Shown here piece by piece: positions 16,948 through 27,300 of a DNA stretch of 64,000 bases. Origin of the DNA: Litoreibacter janthinus (GTDB lineage: Bacteria > Pseudomonadota > Alphaproteobacteria > Rhodobacterales > Rhodobacteraceae); contig NZ_FOYO01000001.1 of assembly GCF_900111945.1 (NCBI RefSeq), forward strand, positions 100,251 through 164,250, given 5' to 3'. The notes under the pieces were generated by a model, which was not told the origin of the DNA, ran no database searches, and worked only from the letters and a program-made list of their open reading frames with translations. Every line of letters begins with the position of its first letter. The stretch's first letter is position 1. The translations under genes and the position numbers were made by a program.

Positions 16948-17319
16948 ATGTCCATCGTTAGATCTTGCTTTATAGGCACCGTACTCGCAAGCGCACTGGC
17001 CTTCTCCGCCCAAGCTGCACAACTCGTGATGGTCGAGCAGGATGGATGTCATTGGTGCGCCCAGTGGAACAAAGAAATCTCGCCCCAATACCCGAAGACA
17101 GCAGAAGGCGAGCGCGCCCCTTTGCGCCGCGTGGATCTTCGCGACCTTCCGGCTGATATAGAGTTTGCATCCAAACCAGTCTTCACACCAACATTCGTCC
17201 TAGTCGAAGACGGCAAAGAACTGGGACGCCTCGAAGGCTATGGTGGAGACCAGTTCTTCTGGTTCCTGCTCGGAAAGCTCCTTGATGCGCATCCTGTCGC
17301 GACCCAGAAACAGCCATGA
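16948..17319 (+). CDS. soxS: SoxS, periplasmic thioredoxin-like activator of Sox
   Basis: A 123-residue protein with a signal peptide ending AQA and a redox motif CHWC about 10 residues into the mature protein. The cis-proline loop is FTPTFV. SoxS is reduced by SoxV and in Paracoccus reactivates the SoxY carrier. The start at 16948 is preferred to 16885: AGGA precedes it and the signal peptide begins there, while the longer frame would cross the operator. It is first in soxSRT. Confidence 0.92.
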   Translation: MSIVRSCFIGTVLASALAFSAQAAQLVMVEQDGCHWCAQWNKEISPQYPKTAEGERAPLRRVDLRDLPADIEFASKPVFTPTFVLVEDGKELGRLEGYGGDQFFWFLLGKLLDAHPVATQKQP

Positions 17320-17410
17320 AAGCGGACGGTGATCGAATTGGCGCATTCCTTGAAAAATTCTGCCCACCCGATTGCCATGCCTCTGGTCAGTTATTTATAG
17401 GGGGACCACA

Positions 17411-17767
17411 GTGCTAGATAGCGATCGTCCCATGAACCTGCCCGTCATAACAAAAAACATGTCAGACGAAGACATTGAGTTGATGATGGAAAGCGCGTGC
17501 AATGCGTCTAACTTTCTGAAAGCAATTAGCCACGAAGGTCGTTTGATGATCTTGTGCCATCTTGCAACCGGTGAAAAATCCGTGACCGAGTTGGAAGAAT
17601 TGCTGTCAGCCAGGCAGGCCGCCGTGTCTCAACAGCTCTCAAGGTTGCGTTCTGAAGGTCTTGTTGCGCCAAGGCGTGAAGGCAAGGCTATCTATTACAG
17701 TTTGACAGACCGCCGAGCGATTCAGATACTCGACGTCGTCTACAAACTTTTCTGTCAGGATAAGTAG
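17411..17767 (+). CDS. soxR: SoxR, ArsR-family persulfide-sensing repressor
   Basis: A 118-residue winged-helix protein (recognition region ARQAAVSQQLSRLRSEGL). Cysteines lie at 30, 49 and 115. Cys49 and Cys115 are 66 residues apart, exactly the spacing of Cys41 and Cys107 in R. capsulatus SqrR, which form a polysulfide bridge and release DNA. The GTG at 17411 is chosen because AGGGGG precedes it. A longer frame from a TTG at 17372 is less likely. It is expected to repress soxSRT, soxVW and soxXYZA and to release DNA on reactive sulfur. Confidence 0.92.
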   Translation: MLDSDRPMNLPVITKNMSDEDIELMMESACNASNFLKAISHEGRLMILCHLATGEKSVTELEELLSARQAAVSQQLSRLRSEGLVAPRREGKAIYYSLTDRRAIQILDVVYKLFCQDK

Positions 17768-17814
17768 AATACTCGCCGGCGAACTCGCCTAGGCGGGGAC
17801 GCGGAGGAAAGCCA

Positions 17815-18870
17815 GTGCTGCAAAGCATCTCAGATGCGTGGTGGGTTGCTCTCATCGGATTCGGTGGCGGGCTGGTACTGGGGCTTGCGGCCAGGTTGGG
17901 TCGTTTTTGCACTTTGGGCGCGATCGAAGACTACCTTTATCAAGACAGCTCAATTCGCCTTCGCATGTGGATACTTGCAATTGGTGTTGCGGGCTTAGCC
18001 TCGTTTGCATTGGTCGCATCTGGTCATCTTGACTTGTCCCAAGCAATCTACAACGTGGCCCCGTGGTCGCCCGCCGCAAGCGTAATTGGCGGGCTGCTGT
18101 TCGGCTATGGCATGTCGCTCGCAGGAAATTGCGGTTTCGGGGCGCTGGCACGTTTTGGCGGTGGTGATCTTCGGTCGTTTGTCATCGTCCTTGTGATGGG
18201 AATCGCCGCCTACATCATGCTGTCCGGCCCCTTCGCGTCTGCTCGGCTCGCCTTTATGACAAATACGACGATGCCGACCAACAATTTGGGCTACGCTGAC
18301 TTGCTGTCCTCTATCAGCGGCCTGCCCGTAGCACTGGTTGGGCTGACCATGTCCGGTTTGATCGCCGTAGGCGCCCTGAGCTCAAGTGAGTTTCGGAACA
18401 ATCCCAAAACAATGGCATGGGCCAGCGCTGTCGGCCTGGCGATTGCGAGCGGCTGGGCTGGAACTCAGTGGATTGCATCAACAGGCTTCAGTACATTCCC
18501 CGTGATTAGTCACACCTACACTGCCCCGCTTGGTGAAACGATGATCTATCTCATGACATCCAGCGGCGGTGGTTTAACTTTTGGGGTCGGCTCCGTCTTC
18601 GGTGTGGTGTTTGGCGCATTTTGTGGGAGCTTGATCAAAGGCCATTTTCGATGGGAGGCCTGCGAGGATCCACGAGAGCTCAAGCGGCAGTTCCTTGGGG
18701 CAACCTGCATGGGGTTTGGCGCTGTATTGGCAATGGGCTGCACCATTGGTCAGGGTGTATCGGCGTTCTCGATTTTGGCGTTCAGCGCGCCCATTACGTT
18801 TGCGGCAATCTTTGCTGGTGCGGCACTCGGATTGAAGCAACTCATCACCGGTTTCGCTTCGCATCAATAG
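17815..18870 (+). CDS. soxT: SoxT, YeeE/YedE-family transporter
   Basis: A 351-residue membrane protein with the YeeE cysteine loops GYGMSLAGNCGFG and FGAVLAMGCTIGQGVSAF. The GTG start has GGAGG at 17802-17806. The order soxS-soxR-soxT matches the soxSRT operon described in Pseudaminobacter salicylatoxidans, where it is needed for thiosulfate and tetrathionate oxidation. It probably imports a sulfur species or delivers the inducing signal to cytoplasmic SoxR. This is the second YeeE protein in the island. Confidence 0.88.
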   Translation: MLQSISDAWWVALIGFGGGLVLGLAARLGRFCTLGAIEDYLYQDSSIRLRMWILAIGVAGLASFALVASGHLDLSQAIYNVAPWSPAASVIGGLLFGYGMSLAGNCGFGALARFGGGDLRSFVIVLVMGIAAYIMLSGPFASARLAFMTNTTMPTNNLGYADLLSSISGLPVALVGLTMSGLIAVGALSSSEFRNNPKTMAWASAVGLAIASGWAGTQWIASTGFSTFPVISHTYTAPLGETMIYLMTSSGGGLTFGVGSVFGVVFGAFCGSLIKGHFRWEACEDPRELKRQFLGATCMGFGAVLAMGCTIGQGVSAFSILAFSAPITFAAIFAGAALGLKQLITGFASHQ

Positions 18871-19085
18871 CTCTAAGCTCCGTAAATTTTCCTGACCACG
18901 TAAGCCCCTATAGCGCTCGCCCGCACGGTGAATCGACCCTCGAATATGGCTTCAAATTCAGGTGATTAGCGCCAAAAGCCCGCCAATTAGGCAATCACCC
19001 GTATAAGTGCGGATTGTTTGAGCACATTGCCTCCAAGCACCTTGTTTCGTTGTGTTATGCAAACAATGCGCCTAACCTTCTTAGA

Positions 19086-20510
19086 ATGGGAACACCAAGC
19101 AGCTTTTTCAGCGAAATGCAGACGGAGTCTGGCGTCAGAACTCCATATGAGCGTTACGACAAATGGTTCGTCGCGCAGGACCGGCAACGCCTTTCAAAGA
19201 AATCGGGCGAAGCTGAAGCTTTTTTCAGAAGCACGGGCATCACGTTTAACGTCTATGGCCAAACCGACGCAGAAGAGCGTTTGATCCCATTTGATCTTGT
19301 GCCGCGCATTCTATCGAGCCGTGAATGGACGAAGCTGTCCGCAGGCATCGATCAGCGCGTCCGCGCTATAAATGCGTTTTTGCACGATATCTACAACAGG
19401 CAGGAAATTCTGCGGGCCGGCATCGTCCCGGTAGAATTGATCGCGAAGAACGACGCTTTTCTGCCGGAGATGATGAATTTCAGCCCGCCAGGCGACATCT
19501 ACACGCACATTGTCGGGACTGACATCGTGCGCACAGGCGAGGATGATTTTTTTGTTCTAGAAGACAACGCACGCACCCCCTCAGGCGTCAGCTACATGCT
19601 GGAAAACCGCGAAACTATGTTGCAAATGTTTCCGGAGCTGTTCAGCCAGATCAAGGTTCAAAGGGTCAGCGATTACCCCAAGAACTTGCGTCAGTCGCTC
19701 GCCAACTGCGCACCCTCTTCATGCAACGGACGGCCTTGCGTGGCGATCCTAACGCCTGGCATCCACAACTCAGCCTATTTCGAGCACAGCTTTCTAGCGG
19801 ACCAGATGGGCGTCGAGCTGGTCGAGGGTCATGATTTACGGGTGGTCGACGGGCATATCGCAATGCGTACGACGCGTGGGTACAAAGTCATCGATGTTCT
19901 ATATCGGCGCGTCGATGATGACTTCTTGGACCCGCTGACTTTCAATCCAAAATCCATGTTAGGTGTGCCAGGAATTATGGATGTCTATCGCGCCGGAAAC
20001 ATCACCATTGCGAATGCACCCGGAACAGGTGTGGCCGATGACAAAGCGATCTACAGCTACATGCCTGAGATCGTAGAATTCTACACCGGCGAAAAATCCA
20101 TCCTGAAAAACGTGGAAACCCATCGCTGTTCCGAGCCGGATTCGTTGAAATATGTGCTGGATAACCTTGCGGAGCTCGTAGTCAAAGAGGTCCATGGATC
20201 CGGTGGCTACGGCATGCTGGTCGGGCCTGCTGCCAGTAAAAAAGAGATCGCAGAATTCAGAGAAAAGCTGAAAGCGCGGCCCAGCAACTACATCGCTCAG
20301 CCAACGCTATCGCTTTCCACGGTGCCCATTTTCACAGAAAAAGGCCTTGCTCCGCGCCACGTTGATTTGCGCCCGTTCGCGCTCGTGTCACCGAGCGGAG
20401 TCGATATCACACCTGGCGGCCTGACACGTGTCGCGCTGCAAGAGGGAAGTTTGGTTGTGAATTCTAGCCAAGGTGGCGGGACCAAAGACACTTGGGTGCT
20501 GGAGGACTGA
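19086..20510 (+). CDS. Circularly permuted ATP-grasp protein of the Anbu operon
   Basis: About 474 residues of the circularly permuted ATP-grasp family (formerly DUF404/407), seen in YDKWF, EDNARTPSGVSYMLENRE, VLTPG and VKEVHGSGGYGMLVGP. ATP-grasp enzymes form amide or peptide-like bonds. The product of this family is unknown. It is first in a four-gene set with alpha-E, transglutaminase and Anbu proteasome genes, a conserved bacterial operon. The start is uncertain: 19086 and 19116 are both possible and neither has a strong Shine-Dalgarno. Confidence 0.88.
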   Translation: MGTPSSFFSEMQTESGVRTPYERYDKWFVAQDRQRLSKKSGEAEAFFRSTGITFNVYGQTDAEERLIPFDLVPRILSSREWTKLSAGIDQRVRAINAFLHDIYNRQEILRAGIVPVELIAKNDAFLPEMMNFSPPGDIYTHIVGTDIVRTGEDDFFVLEDNARTPSGVSYMLENRETMLQMFPELFSQIKVQRVSDYPKNLRQSLANCAPSSCNGRPCVAILTPGIHNSAYFEHSFLADQMGVELVEGHDLRVVDGHIAMRTTRGYKVIDVLYRRVDDDFLDPLTFNPKSMLGVPGIMDVYRAGNITIANAPGTGVADDKAIYSYMPEIVEFYTGEKSILKNVETHRCSEPDSLKYVLDNLAELVVKEVHGSGGYGMLVGPAASKKEIAEFREKLKARPSNYIAQPTLSLSTVPIFTEKGLAPRHVDLRPFALVSPSGVDITPGGLTRVALQEGSLVVNSSQGGGTKDTWVLED

Positions 20511-20516
20511 ACAGAT

Positions 20517-21458
20517 ATGTTGGGCAAAACCGCAGGTGGGCTCTACTGGATGTTTCGGTCGCTCGAGAGGGCCGAGAACACCGCACGACTTCTTGAAGCC
20601 GGCTTCCGCATCGCCTTGACGCGGTCTTCCGACACCGAAAGCGAGTGGAAATCCGTCATTGTGACGTCTGCTGCGCAAGCCAAGTTCGAAAGCAAGTACG
20701 GCAGCTACGACAGTGAAAAGGTCTCTGACTTCCTTTTGCGCGATCCTGACAATCTGAGCTCTGTCTATTCGAGCGTAAAGTCCGCCCGCGAGAATGCGCG
20801 TCTCGTCCGTACAGCTCTGACAACAGAGGTTTGGGCAGCCGTCAATGAAACGTGGATTATCCTAACGGACATCTTCAAGTCCCCAATTCCGCAAACAGAG
20901 CTGCCCGCCGTTTTGGCCACCATTCGCCGCCAGTCTGCACTTGTACGTGGGGCGTTACACGGAACGATGCTTCGCAACGAGATCTACGATTTTTGCCGTA
21001 TTGGCACATTCGTGGAACGGGTCGACAACACAGCCCGCATCATCGACGTCAAGTACTACGCCCTGCTTCCTTCTCCAATGCTTGTCGGCAGCCGAATGGA
21101 CAACAAGCAATGGGAAACGATCCTGAGATCTGTTTCAGCCCATCGATCCTTTCGTTGGGCCGTCGACGACGACGTGACTGCAGCCTCGGTCGCCAACTTT
21201 CTAATTCTGGACCGCAGAATGCCACGCTCCCTCACTTTCGGAGTATCCGGGCTTGTCTCCAACCTCGGCTATTTGGCGGAAGAGTATGGCGAAAGGCTAC
21301 CCTGTCACGAAGTCGCTAACGTCTTGCGCGCCCGCATAATAGGCCGTGATATCAGATCAATATTCGACGAGGGCCTACACGAGTTCCTCAGCTCGATCAT
21401 TCTCGATACTGCAAACCTAGGCTTGCAGATTGAGCAAGACTACAGGTTCAATAGCTGA
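20517..21458 (+). CDS. Alpha-E domain protein (DUF403) of the Anbu operon
   Basis: A 313-residue, mostly helical protein with the family start GKTAGGLYWMFRSLERAENTARLLE. The conserved FVERVDNTARIIDVKYY lies in the middle. It is found almost always next to the circularly permuted ATP-grasp protein and may act with it in a ligase complex. The molecular role is not established. It starts 6 nt after the ATP-grasp stop, and its TGA overlaps the ATG of the transglutaminase. Confidence 0.9.
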   Translation: MLGKTAGGLYWMFRSLERAENTARLLEAGFRIALTRSSDTESEWKSVIVTSAAQAKFESKYGSYDSEKVSDFLLRDPDNLSSVYSSVKSARENARLVRTALTTEVWAAVNETWIILTDIFKSPIPQTELPAVLATIRRQSALVRGALHGTMLRNEIYDFCRIGTFVERVDNTARIIDVKYYALLPSPMLVGSRMDNKQWETILRSVSAHRSFRWAVDDDVTAASVANFLILDRRMPRSLTFGVSGLVSNLGYLAEEYGERLPCHEVANVLRARIIGRDIRSIFDEGLHEFLSSIILDTANLGLQIEQDYRFNS

Positions 21459-22255
21459 TGCTGCTCTCGGTCAATCACATCACGCGCTATAGCTATGATC
21501 ATCCGGTCAGCTATGCGCTCCAAAAGGTCCGTCTGCGCCCTCAAACGAGTTGCATGCAAGAGGTGTCGGATTGGTCCCTGACCATTGAAGGCGGCAAGAT
21601 CGAAGCTGGTTACACAGACCATTATGGCAATCATGTTGATCTGCTCAGCATTGATCCGGACGCTAAGGCCCTATCGATCTCCGCCCACGGCAGTGTAAGG
21701 ACAGAGGACCGCGCAGGTATGCTTGGAAAAACCTACGGCGTCGCACCGCTGTGGCACTTTCTGCAACCGACCGCTCTCACCAAGCCCGGCGCAACGGTTG
21801 TTGGGCTTTCGAAGAAAATCACAGCAGCAAGTTCGATTTTGAACGGGCTTCACGCGCTTTCCGAAGCGGTGCTAAAGGCGATGCCATATGAGTCAGGTCA
21901 CACCGACATGGAAACCAATGTCGAGCAGGCACTAAAGCTTGGGCACGGGGTCTGCCAAGACCACGCTAATGTTTTCATCTCGGCGGCGCGTGCCGCTGGT
22001 GTCCCAGCCCGATATGTGAGCGGATATCTGATGATGACCGATCGGGTCGATCAAGACGCAAGCCATGCTTGGGCAGAGGCGCATCTTGATGATCTGGGCT
22101 GGGTTGGATTCGATGTGTCGAATGGGATCGCCCCCGATGAAAAGTACATTCGTATTGCAATTGGCACCGATGCACACGCTGCCGCTCCGATCTCCGGATT
22201 GCGAATGGGGTCAGGCAACGAAGCTATGATTGTATCTTTGCAAGTCCAGCAGTAG
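21458..22255 (+). CDS. Transglutaminase-like cysteine peptidase of the Anbu operon
   Basis: A 265-residue protein with an N-terminal bacterial transglutaminase-like domain (VNHITRYSYDHPVSYALQ) and a catalytic triad: Cys in GHGVCQDHANV, His in SHAWAEAHL, Asp in FDVSNG. Such enzymes may cleave or form isopeptide bonds, plausibly on the product of the ATP-grasp/alpha-E pair. It overlaps the upstream gene by one base (TGATG). Confidence 0.9.
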   Translation: MLLSVNHITRYSYDHPVSYALQKVRLRPQTSCMQEVSDWSLTIEGGKIEAGYTDHYGNHVDLLSIDPDAKALSISAHGSVRTEDRAGMLGKTYGVAPLWHFLQPTALTKPGATVVGLSKKITAASSILNGLHALSEAVLKAMPYESGHTDMETNVEQALKLGHGVCQDHANVFISAARAAGVPARYVSGYLMMTDRVDQDASHAWAEAHLDDLGWVGFDVSNGIAPDEKYIRIAIGTDAHAAAPISGLRMGSGNEAMIVSLQVQQ

Positions 22256-22288
22256 TCATACGCCGTAAAACCCTCGAAAGTGATCGAA

Positions 22289-23020
22289 ATGACGTATTGT
22301 GTTGGTATGCGCATAGACAAGGGCTTGGTCCTTATGTCCGACACGCGGACAAGTGCCGGTGTGGATAACTTCTCCATCACTCGGAAAATGTTCACTTGGG
22401 CTATTCCCGGGGAGCGCAAGATCACCATCTTGACCGCCGGCAATCTCGCGACCACTCAGGCTATGATCAGCCTTCTCGAAGAACGCTCAAAGCTGACAGA
22501 AGACAGGGATCCCAGTATCTTACGTCAACCGACCATGTTCCAAGTTGCGCGTTTGGTCGGAGAAACCCTGAAGGAAGTCATCGCGGGAAGCAGCCCAAAT
22601 GGGCAGACCTCCAGCGACACGTTTCGGGCCTCCGCCATTCTTGGGGGGCAAATTGAGGGCGGCAAGCCGACGATTTTCATGATCTATCCGGAAGGCAACT
22701 TCATCGAGATCACCAGCGACACCCCATTCTTTCAGATCGGGGAGACCAAATATGGCAAACCGATTCTGGTGCGCGCCTATGACCCTGAGATGAGTTTCGA
22801 AGATGCAGTGAAGCTGCTCCTGGTATCTTTCGACTCGACAGTGAAATCGAATTTGTCGGTTGGCCTGCCCTTCGACATCGAGATTTACGAGACCGACAGC
22901 TTAAGTGCTGGCCGGACGGTTCGGATTGAGAAAGACGACCCGGTCTACCTAACCATCTCGAATGGGTGGGGCGACGCCCTGAAGAACGCATTCCAAGACT
23001 TGCCAAACTACGAGTTTTGA
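22289..23020 (+). CDS. Anbu, bacterial proteasome-family peptidase
   Basis: A 243-residue member of the Anbu branch of the proteasome/HslV superfamily. The start matters. With the ATG at 22289 the second residue is Thr, the N-terminal nucleophile after Met removal. Counting it as Thr1, Asp17 lies in LMSDTRT and Lys32 in TRKMF, matching the Thr1/Asp17/Lys33 set of proteasomes. A GTG at 22280 would bury it. Anbu forms an open helical ring in characterised species, and its peptidase activity is weak or unproven. It is the last gene of the ATP-grasp/alpha-E/transglutaminase operon. Confidence 0.93.
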   Translation: MTYCVGMRIDKGLVLMSDTRTSAGVDNFSITRKMFTWAIPGERKITILTAGNLATTQAMISLLEERSKLTEDRDPSILRQPTMFQVARLVGETLKEVIAGSSPNGQTSSDTFRASAILGGQIEGGKPTIFMIYPEGNFIEITSDTPFFQIGETKYGKPILVRAYDPEMSFEDAVKLLLVSFDSTVKSNLSVGLPFDIEIYETDSLSAGRTVRIEKDDPVYLTISNGWGDALKNAFQDLPNYEF

Positions 23021-23145
23021 CACCTACACAATCGCAATGGTCGACCTGAGCAGCCCAAATCGACCACCTTTGCTCTAGCAGCTATTCGTTACGGTATTTG
23101 CAGAACCCATGTTATATTGACCCCACTTTTCGGGAGGTCGATTGC

Positions 23146-24306
23146 ATGGATAATCCGAGCGTCACAGTTCTTATTGGCACCACAAAGGGTGCGTTTTTAG
23201 CCTCTGCGCACAACGGTCGAGATGACTGGAAAATCAAGGGACCGTTCTGCGACGGCTGGCCAATAAATCATGTCATCGGTGATCCAGACAGCGGTAAGCT
23301 GTGGGCAGGCGGCGGCGGTGAATGGTCCGGTGCTGGCGTTTGGCATTCCAAAGATGGCGGGGCAACTTGGGAGGTCACCAGGCTGACCAAAGGCTCTATG
23401 GATGATTGGGCTGCGAACGACCCCGACTTCGCGAAGATGATCGGGTGGACTGAAACCCCGCTTCCCTTCGAGGATCAGTTTTCTCAGATTTGGTCGCTGG
23501 GCCAAGTCGGCGGCAAGCTCTACGCGGGCACAAAGCCTGCGAATTTGCTGGTGAGCGACGATGACGGGAAGACATGGGCGAAGGTCGATAGCCTGACAAA
23601 TCACGATTCCGCCGAAACTTGGAATCCGGGTGCTGCAGGGTTGGTTCTGCACACGATCGTCGCGGACCCTAAGAACCCGCAGAAGCTGTGGGTCGGCATC
23701 TCGGCCGCGGGCGTGTTCGCCACCGAGGATGGCGGCCAAACGTGGGACCGACGCAACCGCCTGTCTAATGCCGAGTCCTGCGCACATCATGATCATCCAG
23801 CCGCGCCGCGTGATGGCGAGACTGGTCATTGCGTTCATAATATGATGCGCGCACCTGGCGACGATGACCTTCTATATCAGCAAAACCACCACGGTGTTTG
23901 GCGGTCATCTGATGGTGGCCGCAGTTGGGATGACATCACCGAAGGCCTGCCCTCCACATTCGGTTTTCCGATCCGCGTCCACCCCCGCGATCCTGACACC
24001 ATTTGGACATTACCCTTGAACGGCGATAGCTCTGGCCGGTTCCCCCTTGATGCGGCAGCGGCGGTCTGGCGTTCCAAAGACGGCGGCGCGACTTGGCAAG
24101 ATCTGCGCAACGGGCTGCCTCAGGAGTCGTGCTATTTTACCGTGCTCCGGCAAGCCATGGCAGGGGATGCTTGTGAGCCGGCAGGTCTGTATTTCGGCAC
24201 GAATAGTGGCTCGGTTTTTGCCAGCATTGACGAGGGAGAGAACTGGAAAGAAATCGCGCGGCACTTGCCGACCATTCTTGCTGTTGAGGTCTTGGACCGA
24301 GCGTAA
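23146..24306 (+). CDS. BNR/Asp-box beta-propeller protein (sialidase/VPS10-like repeats)
   Basis: A 386-residue protein with at least four Asp-box repeats of S/T-x-D-G-G-x-T/S-W type (SKDGGATW, TEDGGQTW, SSDGGRSW, SKDGGATW), implying a beta-propeller. No signal peptide is seen, so it is probably cytoplasmic. The enzymatic residues of true sialidases are not obvious, so no reaction is assigned. GGGAGG at 23132-23137 supports the ATG at 23146 over an in-frame ATG at 23098. It converges on dnaE2 with a 26-nt gap. Confidence 0.85.
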   Translation: MDNPSVTVLIGTTKGAFLASAHNGRDDWKIKGPFCDGWPINHVIGDPDSGKLWAGGGGEWSGAGVWHSKDGGATWEVTRLTKGSMDDWAANDPDFAKMIGWTETPLPFEDQFSQIWSLGQVGGKLYAGTKPANLLVSDDDGKTWAKVDSLTNHDSAETWNPGAAGLVLHTIVADPKNPQKLWVGISAAGVFATEDGGQTWDRRNRLSNAESCAHHDHPAAPRDGETGHCVHNMMRAPGDDDLLYQQNHHGVWRSSDGGRSWDDITEGLPSTFGFPIRVHPRDPDTIWTLPLNGDSSGRFPLDAAAAVWRSKDGGATWQDLRNGLPQESCYFTVLRQAMAGDACEPAGLYFGTNSGSVFASIDEGENWKEIARHLPTILAVEVLDRA

Positions 24307-24332
24307 ACGCGTAACGAGCAGCCCGAGGCAGG

Positions 24333-27300
24333 TTAGTGAAAATCCCTGCTTGGAAACAACTTCTTAGCCTGATCGCGCGGATGCATGGCGCGTGGCGGGT
24401 GGTTTTGGCGGCGAGGCGCGTCATCTGCCTGAGGTTGGGTGACACCGATCGCGGCCTCCAACGGATGCCCAAGATCGGTAAGGCGGTAAGACATGTCTTC
24501 AATATCTTGCGCGATCAAGTGAACGACGATGCCCTCCCGCTGCAGATAACCCGTCACCCGCAAAAGCCGCCCCCCCATCACAACCCGACGGAAGCGCTCA
24601 TACACCTTGGGCCAAACAACAATGTTGGAAACGCCGCTTTCGTCTTCCAGCGTCAGAAAAATCACGCCAGAAGCAGTGCCCGGACGCTGGCGGGTGATAA
24701 CAAGCCCGCACACGCTGGTGCGCCCAAGCGGGGCGGTCGGCAGTTCTGCATGAGGCGTCAAGCCGGACATTGAGGGGCGCAATAACTCCATCGGATGCGC
24801 CTTGAGCGTCAAACGCATGGACACGTAATCCTCAACCACCTCTTCGCCCAAATGCATCACCGGAAGTTCCACCTGCGGCTCTCGGATGCTCTCGCCATCG
24901 ATCGGATCATTGAACAGCGGCAGCGGCGTCTGCCCGCGCACCGCCTTCACCTGCCAAAGCGCATCACGACGTGCCAATCCCATATCGGAGAAGGCATCTG
25001 CCTCAGCCAGTCGCTCCAAAACCCAAGGGGCCACACCTGCACGTAACCACACCGCCTCCGGGTCCCGGTATCCGTTGCCCCGCGCGGACACGATCCAGCC
25101 TGCGTCCTCTTCCTTGAAACCTTTGATCTGGCGGAATCCGAGCCTTAATGCCAAAGCCCCGTCCGCCCTGCGCTCCAGCGTGTTATCCCAGCCGCTGGCA
25201 TTCACGCAGATCGGGCGAACCTCTATCTGATGCTCTCGAACATCACGGACGATCTGAGCCGGAGCGTAAAACCCCATAGGTTGCGAATTGAGCAAGGCGC
25301 AGGCGAAAATCGCCGGATGATGACGCTTCAGCCAGGCCGAAACATAGGCCAGCATCGCAAAGGCGGCCGCGTGGCTTTCAGGGAAGCCGTAATCCGCAAA
25401 CCCTTCGATCTGCCCGAAACAGCGCTCTGCCACTTCAGGCCTATATCCGTTCTTCAACATCCCTTTGATGAACTTGTCTTTGAACTGCCCTATCGTCCCC
25501 ATCCGCCGAAACGACGCGAGCGAGCGGCGCAGGTGGTCAGCCTCTTCCGCCGTAAAGTCGGCACCGACCACCGCGATCTGCATGGCTTGCTCCTGAAACA
25601 ACGGCACGCCAAGCGTCCTCTTGGTCACTGCTTCCAAAGCAGGGCCAAACGGCTCTGGCTTTTCAAGCCCTTGCCGGCGCCGGACATAGGGCTGCACCAT
25701 ACCCCCCTGGATTGGGCCCGGGCGAACGATAGCCACCTCGATAACCAAATCGTAGAACGTCGCAGGTTTCATGCGCGGCAGGAAATTCATCTGCGCGCGG
25801 CTTTCCACCTGAAAGACACCAACCGCGTCAGCTTTCTGGAGCATCTGATAGGTCGGCGCATCCTCTTGCGGGATCGTAGCAATAGTTAAGGTCTGGCGCT
25901 CATAATGCTCCAGCAACTCAAACGCCTTACGGATGCAGCTGAGCATCCCAAGCCCCAAAATATCGACCTTCAGAATACCCAATGTGTCGATATCGTCTTT
26001 GTCCCACTCGATAATTGTCCGGTCTTCCATCGCGGCATTCTCGATCGGGCACAGCTCATCAAGCCGTCCTTTGGTGATGACAAACCCACCCACATGCTGG
26101 GACAGGTGACGGGGGAAACCGATGATCTCGCCAATAAGGCGGATGGTCTGGGCAAGGCGGCGGTCTGTGGGGTCCAACCCAAGCTCTCTGATCCGCTCCG
26201 GATCGGCACCGCCACTCGACATGCCCCATATTTGCCCCGACAGGCCAGCGGTCACATCTTGGGACAGCCCCATCACCTTACCCACCTCGCGGATAGCAGC
26301 TCGAGACCGGAAATGGATCACCGTGGCACATAATCCCGCGCGGTGGCGGCCATATTTCTGGTAGATCCATTGGATGACTTCTTCACGCCGCTCGTGCTCG
26401 AAATCCACGTCGATATCTGGCGGCTCGCCTCGGTATTTCGACACGAACCGCTCAAAAACCATGGCTATCTGGTCAGGGGAGACATCGGTGATGCCCAACA
26501 AATAACAAAGGATAGAATTGGCAGCAGAACCGCGGCCCTGACACAGAATGCCAACAGATCGCGCGTATTGAACGATGTCGTGAACGGTCAGGAAATACGC
26601 CGCGAAACCAAGGTCTGAGACGACCGACAACTCTTTCTTCAGCAGATTCCAAACCCGTTCCGAGGCACCGTAGGGATACCGGTTTTTAACACCTTCGTAG
26701 GCCAGCCGTTCCAGCCGTTTTATCGGCGTTTCAACCTCGGAAATCTCGTCTGGATATTCGTAGCTAAGCTCGCTCAGGCAAAAGCCGCATTGCGTGGCAA
26801 TATCCATCGTCCGTTGCAAGGCGGCGGGATGGTTACGGAACAGCCTTGCCATGTCGCCATGCCCTTTCAGGCGGCGCTCGGCATTGGGCAGCGCGCGCGT
26901 GCCGATCTGGTCGATTGTCACATGCTCGCGCATGCAGGTCAGAACGTCAGCGAGTTGCTTGCGGCTGCCACGGTGCATCAAGACGTCGCCCACAGCCACC
27001 ATGGGGGCAGAGGTGCGCAACGCCAGTCTGGCACAGGCGTTCAGATAGGCCTGATCCGACCCGTCATAACGTGGGACAGCCCCAAGAAATACATGACCCG
27101 GAAAACGCCGCCTGACCTGTTGGATATGGTCCGCCGCCGTCCTTAGTTTGTGCTGCGGCAGCGCGATCAAAAGCATGCCTGCGCATCCCTCAAGAATATC
27201 CTTCAAATCAAGAAAGCATTCCCCCTTCTCAGCCCGCCGCTTTCCCAAAGTCAGAAGCCGGGTGAGACGTTTGTAAGCATCGTGATCCCGTGGCAGCGCC

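Noticed and set aside
18961-18999. Inverted repeat GGTGATT/AATCACC before the ATP-grasp gene
   Set aside because: Only 7 bp with a 25-nt loop and no T-run. Too weak to call a terminator or operator.
25230-25889. Open frame opposite dnaE2
   Set aside because: Antisense shadow of a conserved polymerase gene.
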